DNA of 64,000 nucleotides from Spirosoma arboris (GCF_009754945.1 NZ_WPIN01000004.1:372001-436000), one strand, 5' to 3'; numbered from the stretch's first letter, positions 46,683 through 55,165 are shown. Program-made: numbers and translations. Notes: generated by a model not told the origin, from the letters alone.

Positions 46683-47582
46683 TTAATATCGCTGAGTTTT
46701 TTGATGATACTCTTTTATAATATTAGGATAATGATCATTTGTGTGCGATTTTGCTACGTGTCTTTGTAAGTTGGTGTAATAAACTGGATTTTCGAAAAAC
46801 TTAGAAGCAAGTCTTTTTTTGCGCTTTCGTAACGAATAATTCAATAACCAATTATCGATATACTCTCCCAGTGAATTGTTTAATAAATATTCTAGAATTT
46901 TTTGCACCTTAGATTGCCTACGGATTACATCATTGTCTGGTGAAACTGGGTATTTTGGAAAAAAAATACTTGCCCAGCTGTTTTCATTTAACATACGTTT
47001 GTAGTAATCATAACCCAGCAACGGGATTAACGTCTTAATCTCAAAAGCAGTATAGATACTACGCTCATCGATTAATAAATGTTTGTTGTCAATAATATAA
47101 TTATAGCAAAAGTATTTTGTTCTATTTAGTAATATAGTTCTTTTGAACATACTACAAAAAAATTGAGCTAGCCACAAACGTTTTGACTCTGTGATAATAA
47201 AGAAATCAACATCTCCTTTTTTATCAACACAATTTTTGGAAATTGAACCTGATAAAAATACGGCTCTTATAAACGGAAATCTGGCAAGTACTTTTGCGAT
47301 TACCCTGGCTTTTTTTATGTAATTATTCGCTCTTACATTACGCTCACTCCTGAGCGTAATTAGCGTTGGATCGTTACGGAGTGAATAATAGCCATCGATC
47401 AGGAAAATTCGCTCTTCATGGAGGAGAGCTGAAAGACATATATCCAGCTCATTATCGTCTAGTTTACCTCGTTCAAAAATTTCTTTTCTGGTGAGAGGAT
47501 ATTGAAAAATATCCGAGTAAATAAGGATATTCAAAACATCCCGTATTTTAACATGCCAGTCTAGTCGTTGAGTAATTGCCAT
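46683..47582 (-). CDS. Nucleotidyltransferase-fold protein
   Basis: A 299-residue protein with the pol-beta nucleotidyltransferase signature: AVFLSGSISKNCVDKKGDVDFFII, that is GS at 112-113 and the metal-binding pair D124 and D126. The first 90 residues form a winged-helix-like part (DVLNILIYSDIFQYPLTRKE), and the C-terminal part (about 210-299) is Lys/Arg-rich. The likely activity is transfer of a nucleotide to a small molecule or lipid. It is the first gene of the cassette, in AT-rich sequence, with an untranslated stretch of about 150 bp upstream. Confidence 0.8.
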   Translation of the reverse strand: MAITQRLDWHVKIRDVLNILIYSDIFQYPLTRKEIFERGKLDDNELDICLSALLHEERIFLIDGYYSLRNDPTLITLRSERNVRANNYIKKARVIAKVLARFPFIRAVFLSGSISKNCVDKKGDVDFFIITESKRLWLAQFFCSMFKRTILLNRTKYFCYNYIIDNKHLLIDERSIYTAFEIKTLIPLLGYDYYKRMLNENSWASIFFPKYPVSPDNDVIRRQSKVQKILEYLLNNSLGEYIDNWLLNYSLRKRKKRLASKFFENPVYYTNLQRHVAKSHTNDHYPNIIKEYHQKTQRY

Positions 47583-47728
47583 GGCTAGTCGTTTTTATTT
47601 TTACGCCAACGATTACCATACGGAGGTGCAAATTGAAGGGTTGCGTAGCCCTAAAAAATATTCGTGGTCAATGCTGAAAATTGATAATACATAATGAGTA
47701 TGGCCATCTTACAAAAAGACGACTCTTG

Positions 47729-48646
47729 TTATTTATTTTTCAGCTTCTTAAAATCGTCCAGGGTGCCTCGTATAGTCGCTATAAACTTGCTGTCCTGTAA
47801 CATAGGGTCTTTTTTCGGCCCGATCAGTTTACAGCGGAAAGCGACTTCATAGGGTGTATCTTTTTTATCGAACAGCATTTTGGGCAGCACACTTAGGGTT
47901 TTACCGGGTCTGGCTGTAACTGGAAAAACAACCGGCGTAACGGCCCGTTCCTTAATTAAAATGGGCTCTGCCTGCTCACCAGCGGCTAGTTCTTTTCCGT
48001 TAATAGTAACCGTATAATGCGCATTCGTGATGTTGAGCGGGAACCTGTTCTTATTGGTGATAGCAACTTTCGTAGCAACATTCGTCCGTTTCAATTTTAG
48101 CGGCCCAAAGTCAATATCCTCAATCTTAACCAGGGGGATGTGAAACGTTGGTAGGTGTCGTTCAATAGTAGCCGTGAACGTCTTTTCACCCAGAATCGGT
48201 ATGTCGAGTGCAAACGACGAATTCACTTTGTAGGCGGTGCTGTCGATCCCTTTCCGCTCCAGCGTCTTCAGAACCTTCATCGCGGTTTTGGCCATCAGCT
48301 TAGTCGGAAGTTTGACTAACGAAATGTCACCCGCTTTAATCTGAATAGCTTTTTTGTAGGAGTCTTTTACAATGAGCGTGTTCGCAATGAAGACCGTATA
48401 ATCCAGCTGATGGGCTTTGAAGCCAATCGGCAATGGATTTTCAATACGTAGGTACACCGTTAAGTCGACGGCATCGTCGCTGATGTTGGTAATGTCGAAT
48501 CGAATTAGTTCGAGTTGGGGTTTGAGGGTATTGCCCTCAGAGCCTTTGAGAGAATCGGCTCGGTGTTGCAATCGGGTATATTCTATATACCCTCCGGCCC
48601 CGATAAGTAGTACGACGGCCAGAGTAATTATCCATCCCTTTTTCAT
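47729..48646 (-). CDS. LEA type 2 family (LEA14-like) membrane-anchored protein
   Basis: Start at the ATG at 48646 gives 305 residues beginning MKKGWIITLAVVLLIGAGGY, an N-terminal membrane anchor. Two LEA14/WHy-like beta domains follow (about 45-150 and 175-290), each with the strand pattern LELIRFDITNISDDAVDLTVYLRIENPLPIG and VATKVAITNKNRFPLNITN. The WHy domain is tied to desiccation or stress tolerance in plants and bacteria. Probably periplasmic. No operon partner is evident. Confidence 0.85.
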   Translation of the reverse strand: MKKGWIITLAVVLLIGAGGYIEYTRLQHRADSLKGSEGNTLKPQLELIRFDITNISDDAVDLTVYLRIENPLPIGFKAHQLDYTVFIANTLIVKDSYKKAIQIKAGDISLVKLPTKLMAKTAMKVLKTLERKGIDSTAYKVNSSFALDIPILGEKTFTATIERHLPTFHIPLVKIEDIDFGPLKLKRTNVATKVAITNKNRFPLNITNAHYTVTINGKELAAGEQAEPILIKERAVTPVVFPVTARPGKTLSVLPKMLFDKKDTPYEVAFRCKLIGPKKDPMLQDSKFIATIRGTLDDFKKLKNK

Positions 48647-48792
48647 AACGTGTTGAGTATGTTGAACCAAGTACATCAGGCGTTACGGAGGGAGACGTAT
48701 TTTAGCTGCGTCGATCGACGAATAATTTGTTTTTCAGTATGTCATTTGGCCTTAAAGGGAGCTGGTAGTCTAGAGTACAGAATATGAGTAAA

Positions 48793-48852
48793 GCAAAAAG
48801 GCTAACCAGTAATATAGCGGTTTTATGCTCTAAAACTGATTAGCCTTTTTGC
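48793..48852. repeat. 18-bp inverted repeat in the 588-bp gap
   Basis: GCAAAAAGGCTAACCAGT (48793-48810) pairs with ACTGATTAGCCTTTTTGC (48835-48852), one G:T mismatch and a 24-nt loop. The flanking genes diverge, so it does not end either of them. It might be the end of an unannotated RNA or a REP-like element. Around it 48647-49234 has no gene; a stop-bounded frame at 48994-49155 on the minus strand is discussed under findings. Confidence 0.45.
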
Positions 48853-49234
48853 GAAAACTGAGTCTCCTTGAAGGCTCGATACCCCTATAATAATCTTCTC
48901 ATAATAACATGAGTTGGGTGCGTGATTGATTGTATTATACAGCACAGCTAAGTGTAATGTCCAGTAAAATATAGCAAATCCTGTCGCCTGAAATCACCTG
49001 TTTTCATATATAGGGCAAGAATCTGAAGGCCATTTTACGAACCATTTCGGGAATTCATCCCAGTATTTAGGGCCTTCGTCACTAATCGGTCTGGCTGCAC
49101 AACAGAACCTAAAGGTTGGTCGTAATCCTGTACAACTGAATTGTGTACATACGAAGCTACGATTTCGAATCAGTCAGCTATTGAATGCACTAACTAGTTG
49201 TCTGGAATCTAAACCCACGAAGTCGTTTGAAAAG

Positions 49235-50407
49235 ATGAAACTAAAAAGAAACGTAGAGTTAGGAGTATTAATGGCTTCGTTTTGCCTGTTTACGATGGCA
49301 ATCCTGGATGCCTGTACCAAACAGGCAGATGTGGTGAACCCCGCTTTTCCGACAGCGATTACCTCCATAACCTCAACCACGGCCAGCACCGGTGAGGCTC
49401 AGATTGCTCTGGGTAAGGCTTTGTTTTGGGACCCAATTCTGTCGGGTGGTAAAGACGTGGCTTGTGCTACCTGTCATCACCCCAACAATGCTTACACCGA
49501 TGGGCTTGATCTGTCGTTGGGGGAAAATGCTGTTGGGTATGGGAGCGCCCGCCATTTTCTGTTACCCAATGATGTGTCGTTTACGAAACGAAATTCTCAG
49601 ACAATTTTGAATACGGCCTATAACGGTATGGATGCTAACGGCCTGTTTAATCCGACAACGGCCCCAATGTTCTGGGATTCCCGCACCGCCAGTCTGGAAT
49701 TGCAGGCCAATGGCCCGCTAACCACCTTTGAAGAAATGCGAGGGCATGCTTACACCGATATCCTAACCTTGGATAGTCTGGTTTCCCGGTTGAGTGCCAT
49801 TGCCGGCTATCAGTCACTATTTCAGCAGGCATTCGGCGCGCAGCAGTCCATTACCACCACTACTATTGGGAAAGCATTAGCGGCCTTTGAGCGAACGCTT
49901 ACGGCGACGGACTCACCGTTTGACCGTTATCAAAAAGGGGATAAAACGGCCATGACAGCCTTGCAGATTCAGGGCTTGCAGACGTTCACGAATAAGAACT
50001 GTACGACTTGTCATTCGGGTACCATGTTTTCCGATTATCAGAGCCATGTGCTGTCGGTGCCGGATAATACGAAACTGACGGCATCGGATGCTGGCGTTCA
50101 TGGAACCTATGCCTTCCGAACGCCCAGTCTGCGAAACGTGGGGCTAACGGCTCCTTACATGCATAGCGGGGTGTTCCAGACGCTCGGTCAGGTAGTCGCC
50201 TTTTATGATCGAATTGGTGCTGGGAATTCTCAGAATCCACACGTATCCCGGCAACAGCTAGACACTAACCTTCGACGTATCAACCTGAACAACAATGAGC
50301 AGGCACAGATCGTAGCCTTTCTTTCCGCACTCACTGATACTAATTTTGACAAGAGTATTCCGACGAGTGTACCCAGTAAATTGAATCCCGGAGGAAATAT
50401 TCGTTGA
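49235..50407 (+). CDS. Di-haem cytochrome c peroxidase (CCP/MauG family)
   Basis: The longest frame begins with a TTG at 49181; the ATG at 49235 gives 390 residues with a lipoprotein signal (LFTMAILDAC). Two c-haem motifs are seen, CATCH (C77-H81) and CTTCH (C256-H260), along with FWDSRTASLELQANGPL and RTPSLRNVGLTAPYMHSGVF that mark the family. It reduces H2O2 in the periplasm with electrons from a cytochrome. Standalone gene. Confidence 0.92.
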   Translation: MKLKRNVELGVLMASFCLFTMAILDACTKQADVVNPAFPTAITSITSTTASTGEAQIALGKALFWDPILSGGKDVACATCHHPNNAYTDGLDLSLGENAVGYGSARHFLLPNDVSFTKRNSQTILNTAYNGMDANGLFNPTTAPMFWDSRTASLELQANGPLTTFEEMRGHAYTDILTLDSLVSRLSAIAGYQSLFQQAFGAQQSITTTTIGKALAAFERTLTATDSPFDRYQKGDKTAMTALQIQGLQTFTNKNCTTCHSGTMFSDYQSHVLSVPDNTKLTASDAGVHGTYAFRTPSLRNVGLTAPYMHSGVFQTLGQVVAFYDRIGAGNSQNPHVSRQQLDTNLRRINLNNNEQAQIVAFLSALTDTNFDKSIPTSVPSKLNPGGNIR

Positions 50408-50412
50408 TCAGG

Positions 50413-51528
50413 TTAAACAGCTGCCCGACTGCGGTTTTTCAGCACACCCAGCCACATACCGGCCAGCGCACCAACAATGGCTGAGACAAAAAAATTGACT
50501 GGAAACCAATCCAGCAGGAGGTAGGAAGGCCTTTCTTCAGAAATAATAGCAGTACCTAAGGCAAGTATGTACCATACCAGAAGCGGAGCCAGACTGATTA
50601 ACAGGCGTTTAAAGGCTGTATATCGGGGTGAACCAGATAGCACAACGCTACTCAGTAAACAACAGACTCCGGCACTCAGGTAGAAGCGGGCAATGCCATC
50701 TTCGGGAGCCAGTATCCGCATTCCCATGATGCTCAGTCCCAAACAACACGTGAATACACACAAACCGGCAAGCACCAGCCAGCCTACTGGTGCTTGCTCT
50801 AACCAGGTAAATAAACGTTGGTTGGTGGCATAAGGAAGCACCACTTGTAGAAACATTAACAGCCAGGTCAGGTAAAATCCTAACCAGCAAATGTGGTGAA
50901 TATGGTTGAACTGCTGATTGATCCACTGTTTTCGAATGGTCATTGTCAATAAATCAATAAAGCTATGCTCGGCGAAATACGCACCAAAGGCTGTTAATCC
51001 CACGAAGCTTCCCAATATCAATGTTAACCCGATGGGGTACTGGTTAAGCTGATGGAAAAACCATTGTCCAAGCCGATGGCTCTGCCTGACCAACCGCATG
51101 CCTGCCAGTTGCAGACCAACTAACGTAACCAGACATACGCTAACATCAAGTAACAATGTGATCCGTGTATCGCCCCAGTAGCTGGCAAACCAAACGGCTC
51201 CGTATTCTGTGATTATTTCGCTGATATTCTTGCTAATGATAAAGCAAAGAGCACCGAGTAAAAGTAGTACGGGTTCTCGTTGTTGAGGTACTGAACGGCT
51301 TAGTTTTGTAAACTCCTGATCGAGGAGATCGATTGATCCTAATCGCTGACTGGCAATCAGGAAAGCTTCCTGCTGACTTAGACCTTTGGTTTGTAAGTCG
51401 TCAATACTATCCAGCAAATGGCTCGTTAATTCTTGAAGCTCATCGGTAGTGAAACTGCCAGATTGCTCAAATCGGCTGAGCCAGGTTTGGACGGCTGTCG
51501 TTAGGTTAAACTGGGATTGGGAGTCCAT
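50413..51528 (-). CDS. Membrane protein with N-terminal HAAS-type domain
   Basis: A 371-residue protein: residues about 1-75 form a helical domain like the HAAS/permease-prefix domain (FTTDELQELTSHLLDSIDDL, SQQEAFLIASQRLGSI), followed by about eight membrane helices. Such proteins pair with PadR regulators and are thought to sense or transmit envelope signals. Translationally coupled to the PadR gene (28-bp overlap). Confidence 0.75.
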   Translation of the reverse strand: MDSQSQFNLTTAVQTWLSRFEQSGSFTTDELQELTSHLLDSIDDLQTKGLSQQEAFLIASQRLGSIDLLDQEFTKLSRSVPQQREPVLLLLGALCFIISKNISEIITEYGAVWFASYWGDTRITLLLDVSVCLVTLVGLQLAGMRLVRQSHRLGQWFFHQLNQYPIGLTLILGSFVGLTAFGAYFAEHSFIDLLTMTIRKQWINQQFNHIHHICWLGFYLTWLLMFLQVVLPYATNQRLFTWLEQAPVGWLVLAGLCVFTCCLGLSIMGMRILAPEDGIARFYLSAGVCCLLSSVVLSGSPRYTAFKRLLISLAPLLVWYILALGTAIISEERPSYLLLDWFPVNFFVSAIVGALAGMWLGVLKNRSRAAV

Positions 51529-51854
51529 AAGTGTTGGAGAAGTTGGTTAACAAGGTTCCAATTAGTACGTTCAGCAGCCAGTGTTTCACGGCCCTGATCT
51601 TTTAGTCGGTAATACTTACGCTGGCGATCATTTTGTGCCGTTTGCCAAAACGATTCGACTAAACCTCGCTGCTCAAGCTTACGAAGTACAGGATACAGGG
51701 TGCCTTCGGCCAGATCCAGTTTTCCGCCAGAAAGCTCACGTACCTGCCGAATGATTTCGTAGCCATAATTCTCCTGCTGAGCTAAGATGGTTAGCACAAG
51801 CGGCACCATAGCTGCCGCAACAAGCTCTTTGTTTAGGTTTTCCTGACTGGCCAT
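51501..51854 (-). CDS. PadR family transcriptional regulator
   Basis: Start at the ATG at 51854 gives 117 residues. The winged helix is typical: MVPLVLTILAQQENYGYEII, LAEGTLYPVLRKLEQRGLVESFW, RKYYRLKDQGRETL. It lies upstream of and overlaps the HAAS membrane protein, the most common partner of this family. It probably represses its own operon. Confidence 0.92.
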   Translation of the reverse strand: MASQENLNKELVAAAMVPLVLTILAQQENYGYEIIRQVRELSGGKLDLAEGTLYPVLRKLEQRGLVESFWQTAQNDRQRKYYRLKDQGRETLAAERTNWNLVNQLLQHLWTPNPSLT

Positions 51855-52025
51855 ACCTCGATGTACAATGTATAGCAAATATACATAGAACTTCTATGCT
51901 TAAAAGTTTTTACTATTTTTTTTATAAACCCTCTGACTTTTCTTCCGGTAAAATAGAGACCTAATTAAAATCGCTCAATGCTAATCGACTTACCCCGCCT
52001 GACAGAGGCTGTATCCGTATTAATA

Positions 52026-52049
52026 ACTAGACACCTGACTAGACACCTG
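52026..52049. repeat. Tandem 12-bp repeat, two copies
   Basis: ACTAGACACCTG occurs twice head to tail (52026-52037, 52038-52049) upstream of the glycosyltransferase pseudogene. Function unknown; may be slippage. Confidence 0.5.
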
Positions 52050-52110
52050 AGCATACCACCGTATCGAGAAAAGGGATATAGCAACATGAATACAACCAAA
52101 CAGGCAGACG

Positions 52111-52559
52111 ATGAGGGTTTTATTTGTTGTACAGGGCGAAGGACGAGGGCACCTCACGCAGGCCATTTCAATGGCGCAACTACTTCAGCAGGCCGGTCAC
52201 ACTATTGTCAGGCTGTATTGACAACAGCAGGTTTCGAATCCGTTTGTGAAGCGCTTTATCTGGGTAAGCCTGTGCTGATGATGCCACAATTCGCTCATTT
52301 TGAACAGGCTAGTAATGCACTCGATGGCCAACGGGTAGGCGCTGGTATTGCGGATCATATGTTTGACCTGGATCGGCTTATGAGGTTTGCTGCTACTTAC
52401 GATGAAGCGGTAAGTGAGCGTTTTCGGAAATGGTATAGCAAAGGACACAGCCTGTTTGTGACGGCGCTCCAACGGGTCGTCGACCAATCGAAACAGGACG
52501 TGCCTATACCGAAGGGGTCACCACGCCCGGTTCAATGTAAGCCTGGTACATCGTTCTGA
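52111..52559 (+). pseudogene. Glycosyltransferase with large internal deletion
   Basis: From the ATG at 52111 the + strand reads MRVLFVVQGEGRGHLTQAIS followed by MAQLLQQAGHTIVRLY and a stop, the start of a GT1/MurG-like glycosyltransferase. A second frame, entered near 52205, continues with CQAVLTTAGFESVCEALYLG and KPVLMMPQFAHFEQASNALD to the TGA at 52557, which is the C-terminal nucleotide-sugar-binding end of the same family. Some 200 codons in between are missing and the frame is shifted, so the gene is broken. Confidence 0.75.
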
Positions 52560-52592
52560 TGCGATTGTGTGGTTTATCCATTTATCTGGCCT

Positions 52593-52766
52593 ATGCATAA
52601 CTTGTTACCTTATCGCCCATGCTGGTTGCTCATGCTGTTAGTTATTGGGCCACTCGTAGCCCTTGCTCAGAAAGCAGTATGCCCGGCCAGATACACGAAC
52701 CCAGCGACCAGCGAGATCTACTCTATTACGTTCAGCGACTGTTTCCCAAACTCCGATGACCGATAG
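52593..52766 (+). CDS. Short exported ORF, probably a truncated gene
   Basis: From the ATG at 52593 there are 57 codons starting with a hydrophobic signal-like segment (CWLLMLLVIGPLVALAQKA), then a few polar residues before an early stop. It directly follows the deleted glycosyltransferase and may be the first part of another broken gene. No family was recognised. Confidence 0.3.
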   Translation: MHNLLPYRPCWLLMLLVIGPLVALAQKAVCPARYTNPATSEIYSITFSDCFPNSDDR

Positions 52767-52843
52767 TCTAAAGCCGAATAATTTGCCGATAAATCAAAAA
52801 TGCTGAATCAACCTGTGGATAATCCTTGTGCTGTTCAATGAGC

Positions 52844-53071
52844 CTACATAATTTGCCACCAAGAGTGAGGACATAAGAGCTCATCGGGTAAGGTTAGTCC
52901 ATACAATAATCCAATGAAAACGACCATTTCGGTTGCTTCCATATCGTTCAACCTTAAATCGGTTTGCAGACGGTGGTACGATTTGATCCTTAATGCCGGT
53001 AATATGAACTGCTGGTTGATATGCCGGCATAAGTGCGTGAAAGTGATTATAAGTGAATACGCATCATTCAT
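52844..53071 (-). CDS. Acyl-carrier-protein-like small protein without carrier serine
   Basis: A 75-residue frame whose second half, LQTDLRLNDMEATEMVVFIG followed by LLYGLTLPDE, aligns with the ACP pattern FxxDLGxDSLDxVELxxxLExxFxIxIPDE. The phosphopantetheine Ser position reads Asp (NDM for DSL), so it would not be a functional carrier. It resembles DUF1493-type ACP relatives, which also lack this serine. It is flanked by broken genes, so it may be a remnant. Confidence 0.45.
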   Translation of the reverse strand: MNDAYSLIITFTHLCRHINQQFILPALRIKSYHRLQTDLRLNDMEATEMVVFIGLLYGLTLPDELLCPHSWWQIM

Positions 53072-53093
53072 ATAGTAGGGATGCTGGTAACTT

Positions 53094-53125
53094 AAAAAAA
53101 CGCCAGATCAAGCTGATCTGGCGTT
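53094..53125 (-). terminator. Rho-independent terminator of the PepSY-like gene
   Basis: AACGCCAGATCA (53099-53110) and TGATCTGGCGTT (53114-53125) form a perfect 12-bp stem with a three-base loop. On the minus strand it is followed by a run of T (A-run 53094-53100), 55 bp after the stop of the gene at 53181. Confidence 0.75.
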
Positions 53126-53180
53126 TCTGGTGATACCTAATTCCTAAACAATAACCTATCAATAAAGAGTAAGAAGTTTA

Positions 53181-53789
53181 CTAGAGCAAAGCACCATTCG
53201 CATCAAAGTGAATCTCTTTGGTCTTACTGTTGTAGGTGAACTTTACTTCATAGTAAGTTGCTCCACTACTATCCGTTCCCTGTTCGGCCTGTACCAGCGT
53301 ATAGCCAGAAAAGTTGGTGCTCAGGTAGGTCAGGGCTGCGGCCGGTAGCTTATCGGCGGTAATGACTACCTCGGTGTTGCCGCCTGATCCGCCTTGCCCC
53401 TTACCTTTTCCGTGGCCAGTCTCGGCTAAAACGGCACCAGTCATGTCGAAGTGCAGCTCTTTGGTTGCCCCGTTGTAAGTAAACTTAACTTCATAATACG
53501 TAGCCCCACCGTTAAGGTTAGTTCCCTGTTCAGCTTGTACCAGCGTATAACCCGCATAGTTCGTACTGAGGTAGGTGAGTACGGCGGCTGGCAAACTCGA
53601 TGCACTGACAACGGTTTCGCTGGAACCTTTCACGCAGGTGCCGCTCACAGCTGATGTGCTGGTGACCGAGGCAATCCGGGCGTCGGCTAGACTAGCCGAT
53701 GAGGCTGAGTCCACACTGGTTTGGGTGCAGGCCGCAATGATGCCAACAAAGAGTAGGGCCGTCGTAACGGCTACAAGCAGATTTTTCAT
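53181..53789 (-). CDS. Lipoprotein with two PepSY-like (DUF2874) repeats
   Basis: A 202-residue protein with a lipobox near residue 21 (VGIIAAC). Two close copies of a 50-60 residue unit follow (about 66-115 and 150-200), each with LPAAVLTYLSTNYAGYTLVQ or LPAALTYLSTNFSGYTLVQ, then AEQGT, YYEVKFTYN and KELHFD/KEIHFD. The near-identity of the copies points to a recent internal duplication. PepSY-like domains inhibit peptidases or bind metal; here the role is unknown. A clear terminator follows. Confidence 0.8.
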   Translation of the reverse strand: MKNLLVAVTTALLFVGIIAACTQTSVDSASSASLADARIASVTSTSAVSGTCVKGSSETVVSASSLPAAVLTYLSTNYAGYTLVQAEQGTNLNGGATYYEVKFTYNGATKELHFDMTGAVLAETGHGKGKGQGGSGGNTEVVITADKLPAAALTYLSTNFSGYTLVQAEQGTDSSGATYYEVKFTYNSKTKEIHFDANGALL

Positions 53790-53858
53790 GGAATTTTGCT
53801 GTGTTTGTTTTACTGGATTTAGACTATGTTGTCTTCATTAGCTAGTACGAGCGTTGCC

Positions 53859-54644
53859 CTAAGCCTGTTGCAAGGGCAATTGTCTATGTGACGAAAGGGG
53901 CAAAAACTGGGACGAAGGCTGGTATTCCTGAACGCGTTCAACAAATTGATCGTCGTAGTAGCTACTCAGCGGGATACGTTTTTCACCGATTCGGATGAGC
54001 TTGTTGTGTATCGCCTGTACCCGGTGAATCGGAACAATGTAGGAACGATGAACCCGAATAAAGTCAGTACTCGGCAATTCTTGAAGCATGGCCTTCATGG
54101 TCATGCGTACGACCAGGAAACTCTGATCTGACAAATGAATTTTCAAGTAGTTACTCAAGGCTTCAATCCACGCAATATCGGCGAGTTTAATCCGAACTAA
54201 ACCCGCGTCAACCCGCACCGAAAGATAGGTAGTTGGTTGTGAATGAGGTGGTTGTTGACAGCTGGCGTAATTGGTCGCTTTTTGGATGGCCTGATGAAAT
54301 CGGTCAACGGTGAACGGTTTTAGCAGATAATCTATAGCCTGGAGCTCGTAACTGATCAGCGCAAAGTCAGTAGAGGCTGTCGTAAAAATGACCATTGGAA
54401 GCAAGTCTGCTTCTGCATATCCAGTTCCATGTTGACGAATAGACTGCCAGAAATCAATGCCGGATTCAGTAGGCAGGTCGATCTCCATAAATACCAGATC
54501 AACTGGATTAACGTGTAAATAGTGGCGGGCTTCGGATGAATGAGTAAACGTTTGGGCAATGGCTACGGTACCCATCTGCTGACAAAACGTATTCAGAATC
54601 TCCAATGCGAGTGGGTCAGCGTCTAAAGCAATGGCTTTTAACAT
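53859..54644 (-). CDS. LytTR-type response regulator with Glu at the phospho-site
   Basis: A 261-residue protein: receiver domain (1-120; LKAIALDADPLALEIL, K in YLLKPFTVDRF) and a LytTR DNA-binding domain (about 145-240; YLSVRVDAGLVRIKLADIAWIEALSNYLKI, FIRVHRSYIVPIHRVQAI). At the acceptor position VFMEIDLP has Glu54 instead of Asp, and the acidic pocket keeps D8 and D10. This may mimic constant phosphorylation. No histidine kinase is adjacent. Confidence 0.88.
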   Translation of the reverse strand: MLKAIALDADPLALEILNTFCQQMGTVAIAQTFTHSSEARHYLHVNPVDLVFMEIDLPTESGIDFWQSIRQHGTGYAEADLLPMVIFTTASTDFALISYELQAIDYLLKPFTVDRFHQAIQKATNYASCQQPPHSQPTTYLSVRVDAGLVRIKLADIAWIEALSNYLKIHLSDQSFLVVRMTMKAMLQELPSTDFIRVHRSYIVPIHRVQAIHNKLIRIGEKRIPLSSYYDDQFVERVQEYQPSSQFLPLSSHRQLPLQQA

Positions 54645-54665
54645 GTTCTTGGGGAAGTAATAAAA

Positions 54666-54712
54666 TGCCCGCCAAAAAGACTGTTCGTGAAGCCTTCTTG
54701 ACGGGCGAATTG
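54666..54712 (-). terminator. Stem-loop after the lipoprotein gene
   Basis: Minus-strand CGCCCGTCAAGAAG pairs with CTTTTTGGCGGGCA (three mismatches, two of them wobble) and the RNA continues ATTTTATT. It is placed 10 bp past the stop of the gene at 54722, as expected for a terminator. Confidence 0.5.
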
Positions 54713-54721
54713 AAATAGAAA

Positions 54722-55165
54722 TTATTTGGCAGCGGTAAGAATATCCCGGTACTTAATGCCCGTTGTGGCATCGGTTTGTTGATCGTCAATACTGATTGTT
54801 TTGCCGTCAGCCGTACCAATCTTTTGATTGCTCAGGTACATATCATAACCAGTACCGTTTGTGCGCAGGCTAATCTCGCCGATAATACTAGTCTGGTCAG
54901 ACTGCCCCGTTAGCTTGATCGTCTGGGTCAGGAATACGGCATTGGCTGAGTCGCGCCGGGCGGTTAGTGTTCCTGCTAACGTTGTACTGCTCACGGTATA
55001 CGGCAGCGTATATTTATATAAAACAATGCCTGCCGAATCAGCTTCAACATAGCTCATGGTGTAGGTTCCCGCCACTTGGCTGCCCGCATCAGGGGTTGGG
55101 TCAGTTGATTTAGAACAGGCCGCAATCGTCAGCCCTAGAAGTAGTAAAAACAATACGTTTTTCAT
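54722..55165 (-). CDS. Hypothetical lipoprotein
   Basis: From the ATG at 55165 the 147-residue product starts MKNVLFLLLLGLTIAACSKS, a clear lipobox (IAAC). The mature part (about 25-147) is mostly beta, reading GTYTMSYVEADSAGIVLYKY and ISLRTNGTGYDMYLSN, similar in shape to lipocalin-like lipoproteins but not assigned to a family. It stands alone between terminators. Confidence 0.7.
   Translation of the reverse strand: MKNVLFLLLLGLTIAACSKSTDPTPDAGSQVAGTYTMSYVEADSAGIVLYKYTLPYTVSSTTLAGTLTARRDSANAVFLTQTIKLTGQSDQTSIIGEISLRTNGTGYDMYLSNQKIGTADGKTISIDDQQTDATTGIKYRDILTAAK

Noticed and set aside
47626..47660. Small GGGTTGCGTAGCCCT palindrome before the nucleotidyltransferase gene
   Set aside because: Only a few pairs, no promoter or operator context; likely chance.
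54861..55052. Plus-strand frame over the lipoprotein gene
   Set aside because: Shadow of the minus-strand lipoprotein gene, which has a clear lipobox and terminator.
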